Virus record (IMG/VR): IMGVR_UViG_3300045257_000049
Span: 1-35,711 of that record
DNA length: 35,711 nucleotides
Reading direction: 5' to 3' (one strand)
Origin: a virus
This document shows, one piece after another, positions 1-6,964 of the stretch. Made by a program: the position numbers and the translations under genes. Under the pieces are notes generated by a model. It had not been told where the DNA came from and made no database searches. It saw only the letters and a program-made list of their open reading frames with translations. Position 1 is the stretch's first letter. Every line of letters begins with the position of its first letter.

Positions 1-98
1 AACTTACCGGGAATAGGTAGACGCTGTTCTACCTTCTCGGCAAGATAGCCTTGATTGCGTAGATGTTTCAGGCTCCTAGATGTGGGACTCGTCTTCAT
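1..98 (-). CDS. Nuclease-like phage protein, N-terminal part only (cut by window edge)
   Basis: Only the first 32 codons are present, starting with ATG at 98 and running off base 1. The visible residues (M-K-T-S-P-T-S-R-S-L, then R-N-Q-G-Y, then V-E-Q-R) resemble the start of a common phage family thought to be PDDEXK/VRR-NUC-like nucleases, whose N-termini read similarly before a conserved D-L-F-G motif. The catalytic part lies outside the window, so the assignment is tentative. The start codon overlaps the stop of the upstream gene as ATGA, consistent with translational coupling in the leftward operon. Confidence 0.5.
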   Translation of the reverse strand, partial: MKTSPTSRSLKHLRNQGYLAEKVEQRLPIPGK

Positions 99-442
99 GT
101 CTTGAGTTTCCACAGGCGAATGACCCGTGCGTGAGCTTCAGGGCGCTTCGCTGGCCGATAGCCTATCAGTTGCCACTTAATTCTACCGATGTCTCGAAAC
201 ACGCTTCCGCTTGCGTTACCTAGTGTCCATTCAAGACCTCTTTTCGCCCATTCAGTGCGAACGTCCTCGATAGTGATGTGAGCACCACGCTCGGCCAGAA
301 CGTAGGCGAGATACTGCGCCTTTACCAAATCGTCTCTGTGGTTCTTGGCTGCTTTCCTCATCCCGCGTTCTTTGAGCATATCTCCGGTCATGGCGAGAAA
401 CTCCAGTTCTGCTTGAGCCTTTGGGTAGAACTGAGTAGCCAT
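95..442 (-). CDS. Hypothetical phage protein, possible winged-helix fold
   Basis: This 115-residue protein starts at ATG 442, right after the stop of the preceding gene, and ends in an ATGA overlap with the nuclease-like gene. The N-terminal half is helical and charged. The C-terminal half (about residues 55-115: I-T-I-E-D-V-R, then a Gly/Ser turn, then W-Q-L-I-G-Y and V-I-R-L-W-K-L) has the helix-turn-helix plus beta-hairpin spacing of a winged helix, as seen in phage proteins next to small nucleases. No catalytic motif is visible. Function is unknown. A DNA-binding role is an inference from predicted fold pattern and from the neighbouring nuclease. Confidence 0.7.
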   Translation of the reverse strand: MATQFYPKAQAELEFLAMTGDMLKERGMRKAAKNHRDDLVKAQYLAYVLAERGAHITIEDVRTEWAKRGLEWTLGNASGSVFRDIGRIKWQLIGYRPAKRPEAHARVIRLWKLKT

Positions 443-922
443 TTAGTCCTCCTCTTTGACCAGCTTAACCTTTACGGTTTCATCCTTCGCAACAATCTGA
501 ATCGTGATTCCGTCCCTCTTGTAGAAAGTCTTTTTGTTCTTCTTCATCAGGTCGAGAAGGCTGGCCTTCAACTCAACCTCGGCCTCCAATAGCCTCATCC
601 GGTCGTCACGAGTATTCGCATATTCTCTGGCAGCGTCTTCGAGTTCTTCCAGAATTGCGTCGTCCATCCCCGGCAACCGCTCGGTCTTGCCCTTCTGCGG
701 GTCTTTCACTACCTGCGGCTTCTTGGCCTTCTCCTTGCGCTTCTCTCTCGTCGCCGCTGCACCATCCAAGAACTCCTTGACCTCTTCGCTGGTCGGTGGT
801 TCAGGCTCGGGTACTCTCAGCGGAGTCTCGAAGTCCTCAACCGGGTCGAGCGGCTTTACTCCTGCACGTCCTGTACGCTTTGGAGCCTTGGCTGGTAAAT
901 GCTGTGCTGGATTCTTCGTCAT
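443..922 (-). CDS. Hypothetical charged phage protein with central coiled coil
   Basis: This 159-residue protein has a Pro/Lys-rich, probably disordered N-terminal half (residues 1-75). A Glu/Ala/Leu helical segment follows (about 85-130), and a short beta-like C-terminus repeats Val-Lys-Val-Lys. The layout recalls phage proteins in recombination clusters with a host-nuclease-inhibitor-like helix followed by a small beta domain, but I do not recognise a definite family. The ATG at 922 overlaps the TAA of the 55-residue upstream gene as TAATG, and the stop is immediately followed by the ATG of the next gene, so it sits inside one leftward operon. Function is unknown. Confidence 0.75.
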   Translation of the reverse strand: MTKNPAQHLPAKAPKRTGRAGVKPLDPVEDFETPLRVPEPEPPTSEEVKEFLDGAAATREKRKEKAKKPQVVKDPQKGKTERLPGMDDAILEELEDAAREYANTRDDRMRLLEAEVELKASLLDLMKKNKKTFYKRDGITIQIVAKDETVKVKLVKEED

Positions 923-1089
923 TAATTCTCCTTTGTTGCTATGACATACGGCAAATTAGACTCAATTCGTTCGCCGTTATTCAAGTTGTCGAAAATTATC
1001 TTTCCCGTTTCCAAATACACTACTTCGGCTTTCTCGTATTCCTTAACTCCGCCATCTGGTTTATAAAGCATCACAACTTGACTTTTCAT
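922..1089 (-). CDS. Small hypothetical phage protein (55 aa)
   Basis: A 55-codon reading frame begins at ATG 1089 and ends with TAA at 924-922, overlapping the next ATG by one base. The product is a compact beta-rich polypeptide (V-V-M-L-Y-K near residue 5, V-V-Y-L-E-T near residue 23, I-I-F-D-N near residue 31). A modest purine-rich site (AGGATGAACCG) precedes the start. It fills what would otherwise be an unexplained 233-base gap. No family is recognised. The tight TAATG junction is the main support for it being real. Confidence 0.65.
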   Translation of the reverse strand: MKSQVVMLYKPDGGVKEYEKAEVVYLETGKIIFDNLNNGERIESNLPYVIATKEN

Positions 1090-1155
1090 CGGTTCATCCT
1101 ACTCTCTTGCAAACACCGTTACAAGAACTATCTTACAACCCCGACTTCCCTCACC

Positions 1156-1677
1156 TTAGGGTTTTCCCCTCTTAGCCGCGTGCAGCGCAACATCACTAAG
1201 TATTCCTTTGAACTGGCGGCTTAGTGCTTGGCAACACCCATCCCAATAGGCCACTGTTCTGCTGGGGTTGAGAGCAGACTCACCGGGTTGCTTGGGATTT
1301 TTCTTCCTGTGTTGTGAGGAATACACCGCGCTCTGTCTTGTTTCAAGGATGCTCGCATACAAGGCGTCGTAGTCGAGAACATTTGACGCCCCGGCATATG
1401 CTGCCAAGAATGTCGTCTTGAGCCTATCGTCATAGGCAGACTCACTTGGACGAGCAGTTCTCGCTCCGGGATTGCGAGCACCCATGAGGCAAGACTGAGC
1501 CAGCTTCCCCATAAAGGGGCGTGCCACTTCATTCGCGCCGAAGCGCCAAGAGTGAAGCAAATAGACTTGGAATAGTGGTTGATGGTTGCCGACCATTCTA
1601 GGAATGTCTGGAGCGGTGCTGGCGATGGTCGGCAAGACAATCTTACCAACAGCCGCCCCAGTGGAATTCCTATTCAT
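1156..1677 (-). CDS. Hypothetical phage protein (173 aa)
   Basis: The start was chosen at ATG 1677 because a full Shine-Dalgarno site (GGAGGTAAAACG) precedes it. An upstream in-frame start at 1707 would lie inside the previous gene. The protein is mixed alpha, with Trp/His-containing and basic C-terminal segments, and ends R-G-K-P. I recognise no domain. A second minus-strand frame (1221-1649) lies inside it and looks like a shadow. The 66 bases downstream, before the next gene's start at 1089, hold only the ribosome-binding site. Confidence 0.65.
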   Translation of the reverse strand: MNRNSTGAAVGKIVLPTIASTAPDIPRMVGNHQPLFQVYLLHSWRFGANEVARPFMGKLAQSCLMGARNPGARTARPSESAYDDRLKTTFLAAYAGASNVLDYDALYASILETRQSAVYSSQHRKKNPKQPGESALNPSRTVAYWDGCCQALSRQFKGILSDVALHAAKRGKP

Positions 1678-1681
1678 CGTT

Positions 1682-1885
1682 TTACCTCCACTTCTTGAAC
1701 TTGTCAACCTTATCCTTCTTGAACACCTTCACTCGCGTACTAGGAGGAACCTCCCGAATCATGGCGCAGCATGGACAACTTGCGGAGTCGTGCCAAACGA
1801 GTTTCGGGTGTCGTGTGCAAATCCTCATCGGTCGTCCCATCAGGTTCTTCGCCTCTTTCCTTTTCGCCCAAAGGTCTAAGTTCAA
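1682..1885 (-). CDS. Small Cys/His-rich (zinc-binding-like) protein
   Basis: This 67-residue product ends four bases before the start of the next gene. A Cys-x-x-His segment near residue 23 is followed by S-C-P-C-C near residue 37, a pattern seen in many small phage proteins that bind zinc. The C-terminus is very basic (K-V-F-K-K-D-K-V-D-K-F-K-K-W-R). The start is uncertain. A TTG at 1885 has a GGGAGG site five bases upstream, while the first ATG (1840) has a weak site. It overlaps the 66-codon frame 1740-1940 by 146 bases in a different phase, which is unusual. Confidence 0.55.
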   Translation of the reverse strand: MNLDLWAKRKEAKNLMGRPMRICTRHPKLVWHDSASCPCCAMIREVPPSTRVKVFKKDKVDKFKKWR

Positions 1886-1940
1886 CTTTCCCTCCCATCT
1901 TGTATCCCCATCTACAAATAATGGCTACAGGTTCTTTCAT
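1740..1940 (-). CDS. Small hypothetical protein overlapping the Cys/His gene
   Basis: This 66-codon frame has the best translational context locally: GGAGG nine bases upstream of ATG 1940 and an ATGA overlap with the stop of the HNH gene. The first 25 residues look like a normal protein; the remainder is Arg/Glu/Ser-rich and may be an out-of-phase reading of the next gene. Either two genes overlap, or a single protein was split by a +1 shift near 1870, with this frame supplying the N-terminus and 1682-1885 supplying the Cys-rich C-terminus. The sequence alone cannot decide. Confidence 0.45.
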   Translation of the reverse strand: MKEPVAIICRWGYKMGGKVELRPLGEKERGEEPDGTTDEDLHTTPETRLARLRKLSMLRHDSGGSS

Positions 1941-2338
1941 ATCGAAAGTCCTCCAAACTCTTTCAACCCGACACTGAGAGCGAAGTGAATCACTTTAGAG
2001 ACTGGATAGTTCAACTTCTTCAAGCCTTGCAGGTAGGAAAGCACGTCTCCTTGGTAGAGTCGATCTTCGAGCTTCGCCTTCGGAGCATGACAATACTGAC
2101 AGGCACTTATCATTCCGAGCGGGTGATGCGAATAAATCCCGTGTTCATGGAGCCACCGGCGAGGAATCAAGTGTTCAAGAATTTGTTTTGGGTAACGAAT
2201 CTTTCCCTGTTCCACTGTGTAGGCTCTCCCATATTCTCTGTGGCACACTTCACAGGCAGTCCTGTTCACTTGTCTCCGCACGTAGTTCGGTATCCGCGTG
2301 AACTTCCCCCTAGAGCGGTCTACTTCATTTTTGAGCAT
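1937..2338 (-). CDS. HNH endonuclease
   Basis: This 133-residue protein carries the hallmarks of an HNH nuclease: C-E-V-C near residue 29, E-H-L-I-P-R-R (the His of the first beta strand) near 55, and C-Q-Y-C-H-A-P-K near 80 as the second zinc pair plus the terminal motif. Such enzymes cut DNA using a beta-beta-alpha-metal active site. In phages they act as homing nucleases, nicking enzymes or packaging factors. The N-terminus is basic. It lies inside the leftward operon, overlapping the upstream gene by 14 bases and the downstream gene by ATGA, so it may be a domesticated operon member. That is inferred from position. Confidence 0.8.
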   Translation of the reverse strand: MLKNEVDRSRGKFTRIPNYVRRQVNRTACEVCHREYGRAYTVEQGKIRYPKQILEHLIPRRWLHEHGIYSHHPLGMISACQYCHAPKAKLEDRLYQGDVLSYLQGLKKLNYPVSKVIHFALSVGLKEFGGLSI

Positions 2339-2792
2339 TGAGCATCCCCGCTGAATGTTGCAACTCTTCGTCTGTCGCTAACTCCAACTGCGCGTTCAAG
2401 AACTGCCAGAACTGATTGCTTGTCGTGAACCCCAGTACCTTCGAAACTCGCCATGCGTTCTGATTCGCGGCGTCGCGGATCTCCGGTGCCACCATCCACT
2501 TGAGGACACACTGCTCGTCCTGCCGTCCGTTGCGCTTGTCGGTGACGAACTTGGCCATGCACGCTCTCTGCCCCATGTCCACTACTTGCGCGTAGGCCAT
2601 TCCTGATTGCTTGGCCAGATGAACTGCCTCAATCTTCCGCAGTAAGGTGCTCTTGCCGAGTCCCGCAGCCGCAGCGAGGGCTTTCCCTGACTCCGTGCGC
2701 GTTCGACGGTCCATCTCCCAGACGGTACACACCAACGCTTCCCATTGCTTCTTGGAACCAGAGACAAACTGGTTTGCTGTGTCGCCGGTCAT
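2325..2792 (-). CDS. Hypothetical protein with possible helix-turn-helix segment
   Basis: This 155-residue product starts at ATG 2792, overlapping the stop of the recombination-like gene as ATGA. The segment from about residue 40 to 75 (A-A-A-A-G-L-G-K-S-T-L-L-R-K-I-E-A) resembles a helix-turn-helix. Its G-L-G-K-S-T stretch superficially resembles a Walker A loop, but no Walker B or other ATPase motif follows, so I do not call it an ATPase. The remainder is helical, with a Gln/Phe-rich patch near 125. Function is unknown; position suggests a replication/recombination accessory role. Confidence 0.65.
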   Translation of the reverse strand: MTGDTANQFVSGSKKQWEALVCTVWEMDRRTRTESGKALAAAAGLGKSTLLRKIEAVHLAKQSGMAYAQVVDMGQRACMAKFVTDKRNGRQDEQCVLKWMVAPEIRDAANQNAWRVSKVLGFTTSNQFWQFLNAQLELATDEELQHSAGMLNAQK

Positions 2793-4315
2793 GGGAACAA
2801 CCCCGGACTACCCGCCTCGCGGTTCTTCTGAATCACGGGCAGGTTATCCTCGAACTCCAGCGCTCCGATGCGCTTCAGGCCCACCAGGTTCCAATACTCG
2901 CCGCGCTTCTCGATGTAGAGTTCGGCTTCCTTGCCCTTGCCGCGAGTCAGGTGCTCGAACCAGTCTTTCTTGAACGCGGAGTACCACTGGCTCTTGCCGT
3001 CTGCTTTGACCATGATGCTGAGATACGGCACAGATGGCCTCGCCTTCGTGCCGCGCTCCGGGTTCGCTGCGACACCTCTCGTCATCTTCTCGGCTGTCTG
3101 CTCGATGATGCCCTTGAGCACGATGGGCTCCGCAGCAGGGGCGGTGGTAGCCTTCGGCTTTCCGCCCCCTTCCCGTGCTGCGGCCTTCGGACTATTGGCG
3201 CTGCGGCCCGAAGATGTCTCTGGCAGGATTTCCTGAAAGCGGTACTTCGCTGCGGCACAGGCCTCCCCGATCTTCACCGCGTCTTCCGCCTTCACATGCC
3301 AGAACTCGTCTGTACCCCAGTGGAGCAAGGGCTTCAATGCCTCGATAGCGTCGGCGTCACCCGTCACTACAGGGTTGTCCTTGTCGTGCCAGTCAATCAG
3401 AACTTGTTGCGCGTCTGCTGGCAGGTCTGGGAGTGGCTGTACTACCGTGGCTACTGGGATGTCGCTGGTCCTCGTCAGGTCTGGGTGTATGGACAGAATG
3501 AGGTTTGCGGCCTCTTCGGGAGCACTCACTGACTTCCCCACCTGCCTGCCCAGTTTAAAGGCCTTCTCAGAGGCTTTCTGCGATTCCGCGAGCTTTCTGT
3601 CCTCTTCCTCGCTACGCTTGAGCGCTGCCTCTGCCATTAGCGCCTGTGGGCTACCTGGTGCGTGGCCGTGGGCTGCATTCTCATTCAGGGCTGGCTGCTC
3701 GGCAGGTGGCGCGTCACGGTACTGGTAGATTCTACCGTCCGGCGTCACCCCACCCACCACCTGCATCGTGTCGAGCTCCGACTCGTCCAGAAACGCCAAA
3801 CCCGCGATGGAGAGAGTCGCTCTCCTTTTAGCCTTCGTGGAGCACTTCATCAAGGCGTTGGCCAGGTCCTTGCCCGTGTAGTCAATCCTTTTGCCGTCCT
3901 TCACCTTCCAGAGTGGCACCACACCCATAGACATATCCGTCCTTCCGGTTCTGTCTTGGACCTGAACCTCGACGTAGCACATATCGTTCTCGATCTTCTG
4001 GGTGTGCGTGAGCACAGAGATGCCGTGTAGTTTTCTCAGTTGCTCGGCGCAACTCTTCGTGGCGTAGAGAGAGAGCTTTGCTGGCCCCATTCCCGGCTCT
4101 TGAAAGAGGATGTACATGAATGGACTCGTCAAAGGGTTAAGTCCCAATGACATACATACCTTCTTGTAGTAGTCCACGCGCTCTGCCGGAGTCAGTGGAG
4201 ACAGGTCGCCAGCGATCAAGACCTTCTCGACACTCTCGGCAAGAGACAATGGCGCTATCTTGGCGAGTGGTAGAGGCTTCTCAGCCTTCTTGAGTGTCTT
4301 CTTGGCTTTTGGCAT
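2789..4315 (-). CDS. Putative phage recombination / single-strand annealing protein
   Basis: This 508-residue protein starts at ATG 4315 with AAGGAG seven bases upstream. Residues about 25-180 match a widespread phage family with the pattern S-L-G-L-N-P-L-T-S-P-F, L-S-L-Y-A-T-K-S-C-A-E-Q-L, D-R-T-G-R-T-D, A-L-M-K-C-S-T-K-A-K-R-R, then L-D-E-S-E. I associate this family with RecT-like/annealing recombinases, but I recall the link from family resemblance and cannot test it here. A Pro/Ala-rich linker and helical middle follow. The last about 95 residues form a beta-rich, OB-like module. If correct, it pairs homologous strands during phage replication with help from the nearby nuclease genes. 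Confidence 0.65.
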   Translation of the reverse strand: MPKAKKTLKKAEKPLPLAKIAPLSLAESVEKVLIAGDLSPLTPAERVDYYKKVCMSLGLNPLTSPFMYILFQEPGMGPAKLSLYATKSCAEQLRKLHGISVLTHTQKIENDMCYVEVQVQDRTGRTDMSMGVVPLWKVKDGKRIDYTGKDLANALMKCSTKAKRRATLSIAGLAFLDESELDTMQVVGGVTPDGRIYQYRDAPPAEQPALNENAAHGHAPGSPQALMAEAALKRSEEEDRKLAESQKASEKAFKLGRQVGKSVSAPEEAANLILSIHPDLTRTSDIPVATVVQPLPDLPADAQQVLIDWHDKDNPVVTGDADAIEALKPLLHWGTDEFWHVKAEDAVKIGEACAAAKYRFQEILPETSSGRSANSPKAAAREGGGKPKATTAPAAEPIVLKGIIEQTAEKMTRGVAANPERGTKARPSVPYLSIMVKADGKSQWYSAFKKDWFEHLTRGKGKEAELYIEKRGEYWNLVGLKRIGALEFEDNLPVIQKNREAGSPGLFP

Positions 4316-4562
4316 CTTGCTTCTCCTTCGGATGGTCTATCCGGTGACAGATGTAGTTCTCTCGCACATGAGCTGCGAAGTGGCTTCCGACACTCGGCGC
4401 GTTCAGGAATGCCTTGTAGCGGTCATACGGCACGTTCGCGTACTGATAGTACTTAGGCGGTTCGCCTTCCTTCTTCGGTAGGAAACAAACCTCTAGCGTC
4501 TCCGTTGCGGGGTCGTACGCCAAACTCTTGATATTGCTCGATTTTACGTTTATGTGTTCCAC
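4281..4562 (-). CDS. KTSC domain protein
   Basis: This 93-residue protein has a near-complete KTSC domain: V-K-S-S-N-I near residue 6, A-Y-D-P-A-T-E-T-L-E-V-C-F, Y-Q-Y-A-N-V-P-Y-D-R-Y, then S-V-G-S-H-F near 57. KTSC domains (named for Lys-Thr-Ser-Cys) are short beta-rich modules common in phages and have been linked to lysyl-tRNA synthetase-like and nucleic-acid proteins; the biochemical role is unsettled. The start is GTG 4562, with AAGGAG nine bases upstream. The acidic/Lys C-terminal tail extends 35 bases into the start of the recombination gene, implying translational coupling. Confidence 0.85.
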   Translation of the reverse strand: MEHINVKSSNIKSLAYDPATETLEVCFLPKKEGEPPKYYQYANVPYDRYKAFLNAPSVGSHFAAHVRENYICHRIDHPKEKQDAKSQEDTQEG

Positions 4563-4683
4563 AGATTCTTTCTCCTTCTTCGATGGCTGACCGCTCGCCG
4601 TTGACGATTCGTTGCGCGAGTCGGAAGTCGCTCGTCAATCTTGCTACGGCGTCGGCCAGCCTGAGATGTGCCGAGGTATACAT
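4453..4683 (-). CDS. Possible small helical protein overlapping the KTSC gene
   Basis: This 76-codon frame starts directly at the stop of the coiled-coil gene (TAG then ATG) and fills the 121-base space before the KTSC gene. The first 40 residues form a plausible amphipathic helix (L-R-L-A-D-A-V-A-R-L). The last 35 overlap the KTSC frame out of phase and have low-confidence composition. No Shine-Dalgarno is visible, so any translation would depend on coupling. It may equally be an untranslated leader for the KTSC gene. Confidence 0.35.
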   Translation of the reverse strand: MYTSAHLRLADAVARLTSDFRLAQRIVNGERSAIEEGERICGTHKRKIEQYQEFGVRPRNGDARGLFPTEEGRRTA

Positions 4684-5496
4684 CTAGATTGCGTCTTCCG
4701 ACCAGACCTCAATGCCAGGAATGGTCTTCTCGGCCAGAGCTTTGTCCTTCGAACTCCTCACGAACCTGCCAATACTGGCCTCATCCGGCATTAGGAAGCT
4801 ACGGGGTATCTTCGTGGCGTCCACAACCTTGAACGTCCAGTTGATTCTTTGTCGTAACCCAGCCACTTTGGGAGTCGAAGCCTCCACCTTCACCTCCTGG
4901 ACATCATTGGCCACAAACTGCGCTTCCTCTGCGGCTTGGTCTACCTCGTACTCTTCCTGTCTCTCGGCTTCTTTCTTCAACTTCTCGGCTTCGCGCTTTT
5001 TAATCTCGCCAGCCTTGAGTTGTGCGGCAATTTCCTTCTCCCGTGCTTTCCGCTTCTCTTCCGCCGCTGCCTCTTCCCTTTTGCGCTGTTCCTCGGCCAG
5101 CCGTGCCGCTTCCCTGCGCTTCTCTTCGTTGATTCGCCGTTCCTCTGCGGCTGCGGCCTCTCGCTCTCGTCTCTTGAAGTCCACCATCTTTGGTTCGAGT
5201 ATTCCCTCGATGCGCTCGCCCAGGTTCAACTCGGCTTGCTCCATCGTGCGGAACTTCTCGGCTATCGTCTTCGTGATGCTCTTGAGCGGATTCATAACCC
5301 AAGCGGCTTTCTTCTTCGCGTCTCGTACCCTCTTCAAGAGTTCGCCTGCCTCGGCGTACTGCTCGGGCGTCTCGACCTTGATACGCTTGGCTTCGAGTTC
5401 GTAGTCAACGAGCATCAAGCGCACGTCGCCTAGCTCTTGTGTTGCTTTCTGGATTCCTTCTTGGGGCACCTGTAATACAATCTCGGTGTTCACCAT
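4684..5496 (-). CDS. Phage coiled-coil protein of unknown function
   Basis: The 270-residue product has an N-terminal helical domain (residues 1-100) and a long Glu/Lys/Arg/Ala-rich coiled coil (about 105-195). A short globular C-terminus (about 210-270) reads I-N-W-T-F-K-V-V-D then K-I-P-R-S-F and P-G-I-E-V-W. This three-part layout, especially the C-terminal motif, is common in phage early operons next to recombination genes, with no established activity. The start ATG 5496 follows GGAGAATAAC. The long charged helix suggests oligomerisation or scaffolding of a replication complex; that is inference. Confidence 0.75.
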   Translation of the reverse strand: MVNTEIVLQVPQEGIQKATQELGDVRLMLVDYELEAKRIKVETPEQYAEAGELLKRVRDAKKKAAWVMNPLKSITKTIAEKFRTMEQAELNLGERIEGILEPKMVDFKRREREAAAAEERRINEEKRREAARLAEEQRKREEAAAEEKRKAREKEIAAQLKAGEIKKREAEKLKKEAERQEEYEVDQAAEEAQFVANDVQEVKVEASTPKVAGLRQRINWTFKVVDATKIPRSFLMPDEASIGRFVRSSKDKALAEKTIPGIEVWSEDAI

Positions 5497-5497
5497 G

Positions 5498-6373
5498 TTA
5501 TTCTCCTTCTTTCATCGAATAACCCAACTCATCTTTGCCTGTCGGTAGCGCGATAGCCAATCCATTGGCGTAGGCATCGCGAATGCCAGTAGTGTATTTC
5601 AGGGCGGGTGTCTTCACCCATTCTTGTTTGGAGGCGTAAAATACTATGAGCGCATCCCGCGCAGCCCGCGCATCCCACGCATCCCGCGCATCCCACGCAT
5701 CCCGCGCATCCCACGCAGCCCACGCATCCCGCGCAGCCCACGCATCCCGCGCATCCCGCGCAGCCCACGCATCCCACGCATCCCACGCATCCCACGCATC
5801 CCACGCAGCCCACGCATCCCACGCATCCCGCGCAGCCCACGCAGCCCACGCAGCCCACGCAGCCCACGCATCCCGCGCAGTTTTATATTCTTTAATAGAC
5901 CACCGGAGGTCGCGCTCCGCGAGCGCGTCTTGAAGTCCCCGAACGACGGCTGCTTGATTATTTTCCGGTCTGCCAAGAGCGTACCTCCATGAGATTTGCT
6001 CCGAAGTCATTTCAGACTTGAACTTACCGAAGGCTTCGGAGAGCTTTTCGATTCCCTGTGCAATCCGTACTTCTGTAGCTAGGTTGACGATTCGCAATCC
6101 AGATGACCGCCACTTATCCGAGCGCTGAATCGCGTCCTTAGATGGTTCAACGATAGCGACGATAGATGGCCTTCCAGTCTTCCACATCCCGGCAATTCGT
6201 AAACCTGTGGCGATGGAGTCCACGAAGTTCCAACCCGCTCCGCATTCAACATGGGAATCGTCCAGATCAACAGTTGGCAACTCAAACGGCACAGAGCCAT
6301 CCCAGTGTGCCTTTCCGCCTTGAATCGGTGGAGTGTAATCGCTGTTGAAAATCTTGAAGAACTCTTGCGGCAT
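5498..6373 (-). CDS. DUF7666-like protein with Asp/Ala-Ala-Trp/Arg tandem repeats
   Basis: This 291-residue protein starts at ATG 6373 after AAGGAGAGAAT. Residues 1-105 resemble a phage domain (F-K-I-F-N-S-D-Y near 6, C-G-A-G-W-N-F near 44, V-E-P near 75) that I relate to the DUF7666 group, whose members often end in Ala-rich repeats. Residues about 167-241 are 25 three-residue units in which position 1 is Asp or Ala, position 2 is Ala, and position 3 is Trp or Arg. A unique tail follows. The periodic Trp/Arg suggests a helical or solenoid surface. Function is unknown. Confidence 0.75.
   Translation of the reverse strand: MPQEFFKIFNSDYTPPIQGGKAHWDGSVPFELPTVDLDDSHVECGAGWNFVDSIATGLRIAGMWKTGRPSIVAIVEPSKDAIQRSDKWRSSGLRIVNLATEVRIAQGIEKLSEAFGKFKSEMTSEQISWRYALGRPENNQAAVVRGLQDALAERDLRWSIKEYKTARDAWAAWAAWAAWAARDAWDAWAAWDAWDAWDAWDAWAARDARDAWAARDAWAAWDARDAWDARDAWDARAARDALIVFYASKQEWVKTPALKYTTGIRDAYANGLAIALPTGKDELGYSMKEGE
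5652..5876 (-). repeat. 9-bp tandem repeat (25 units) inside the DUF7666-like gene
   Basis: Exactly 225 bases are built from the plus-strand unit GCA[T/G]CCC[G/A]C. Only two of the nine positions vary, and each takes two states, giving four unit types that encode D-A-W, D-A-R, A-A-W and A-A-R on the minus strand. There are no indels out of the 9-base register. Because the unit is a multiple of three, copy-number change would preserve the reading frame. It is coding DNA, not a CRISPR array: there are no unique spacers. Confidence 0.95.
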
Positions 6374-6384
6374 ATTCTCTCCTT

Positions 6385-6396
6385 AGGCTTTCGCCT
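6385..6396 (-). promoter_or_regulatory. Leader hairpin with GAAA tetraloop before the repeat-protein gene
   Basis: Read on the minus strand, AGGC-GAAA-GCCT forms a 4-bp stem capped by a GNRA tetraloop and is followed within two bases by the AAGGAG ribosome-binding site of the gene starting at 6373. Two other leaders in this operon (see 6709-6779 and 7512-7578) also place an AGGCGA/TCGCCT hairpin directly before the ribosome-binding site. It may stabilise the transcript or mark processing; that is inference. Confidence 0.45.
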
Positions 6397-6432
6397 GTCT
6401 GTAACTACGTTTGCAACAAAAACAGCGATTTG

Positions 6433-6711
6433 TCAAGGTAAAATCGAGTCGATGAACGTCTCGGCCAAGATTCTCTGCAATGGGTCAGGCGAATCAAGGT
6501 CGAGTACAGCGGCCTCAATCATCTTGTTGCGTGCGTGCCAGCGATCAAGAAGATAGGCTTCGTGCTGGTCTTCGAGGTATCTGCGCCAGGTCTTGAGCAC
6601 TCCGTAGAGGAGCCAGCACACGACACCAGCGATGAAGCACCAGAAGAGAATGCCCAAGAAGATGGCGACAGCCTGCCACAGGTTGAAAGCGAACTCTTGA
6701 AGGGATTGCAT
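6433..6711 (-). CDS. Small membrane protein
   Basis: The start is set at ATG 6711, giving 92 residues, because an upstream in-frame start would translate the structured leader. A GAGG site sits six bases before this ATG. After a short N-terminus, residues about 10-38 are a strongly hydrophobic segment rich in Phe, Leu, Ile, Val, Trp and Cys (A-V-A-I-F-L-G-I-L-F-W-C-F). A basic, helical cytoplasmic tail (W-R-R-Y-L-E-D-Q) follows. One or two membrane passes are possible. There is no holin-specific signature beyond size and hydrophobicity, so I leave function open. Confidence 0.65.
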   Translation of the reverse strand: MQSLQEFAFNLWQAVAIFLGILFWCFIAGVVCWLLYGVLKTWRRYLEDQHEAYLLDRWHARNKMIEAAVLDLDSPDPLQRILAETFIDSILP

Positions 6712-6779
6712 CTTGTTCCTCGTTAGGCGAAGTATCGCCTTGCTGGATGCCTCTTGCGAAGCACCTAGCAGCGCGTTAC
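6709..6779 (-). repeat. Structured leader repeat, copy A
   Basis: This stretch is a near-exact direct copy of 7512-7578: the first 43 and last 19 bases are identical. It covers the start codon, the GAGG site and two hairpins of the downstream gene. On the minus strand, a long imperfect hairpin (arms around 6741-6751 and 6761-6770) is followed by a 6-bp hairpin, AGGCGA-TACT-TCGCCT (6725-6740), right before the ribosome-binding site. The only difference from copy B is the loop of the first hairpin (nine bases here, five there). The conserved stem with a variable loop suggests the RNA structure is selected. Confidence 0.85.
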
Positions 6780-6782
6780 TAC

Positions 6783-6962
6783 TTACCAAATTCTGGCTAT
6801 TACTTGCTCGGCTCCAACGGGGTCGGATTCATATTTTTGTATCAGATGCCCATATTTATCGACTCTCACAATGCGCCCGTACCATCGAATGCGGTCAAGA
6901 TATTTTTCCCTTGCTAACCATTCGGCGAGGCTAATAAGCTCTATTGCTAATCGTTTTCTCAT
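6783..6962 (-). CDS. Small basic hypothetical protein (59 aa)
   Basis: Start chosen at ATG 6962, preceded by AAAGGA with six bases spacing; an earlier in-frame start at 7013 would overlap the upstream gene without a ribosome-binding site. The product is an N-terminal helix (R-L-A-I-E-L-I-S-L-A-E-W-L-A) followed by a short beta segment (I-R-W-Y-G-R-I-V-R-V-D). Two bases separate it from the preceding stop. No family recognised. Confidence 0.6.
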   Translation of the reverse strand: MRKRLAIELISLAEWLAREKYLDRIRWYGRIVRVDKYGHLIQKYESDPVGAEQVIARIW

Positions 6963-6964
6963 TG

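Noticed and set aside
2325-2792. G-L-G-K-S-T as a Walker A ATPase site
   Set aside because: No Walker B or further ATPase motifs and the context fits a helix-turn-helix; treated as coincidence.
5652-5876. Repeat array as CRISPR or as several long overlapping genes on both strands
   Set aside because: Units are only 9 bp with no spacers, and the many open frames on both strands are a by-product of the repeat; one frame fits the flanking conserved protein.
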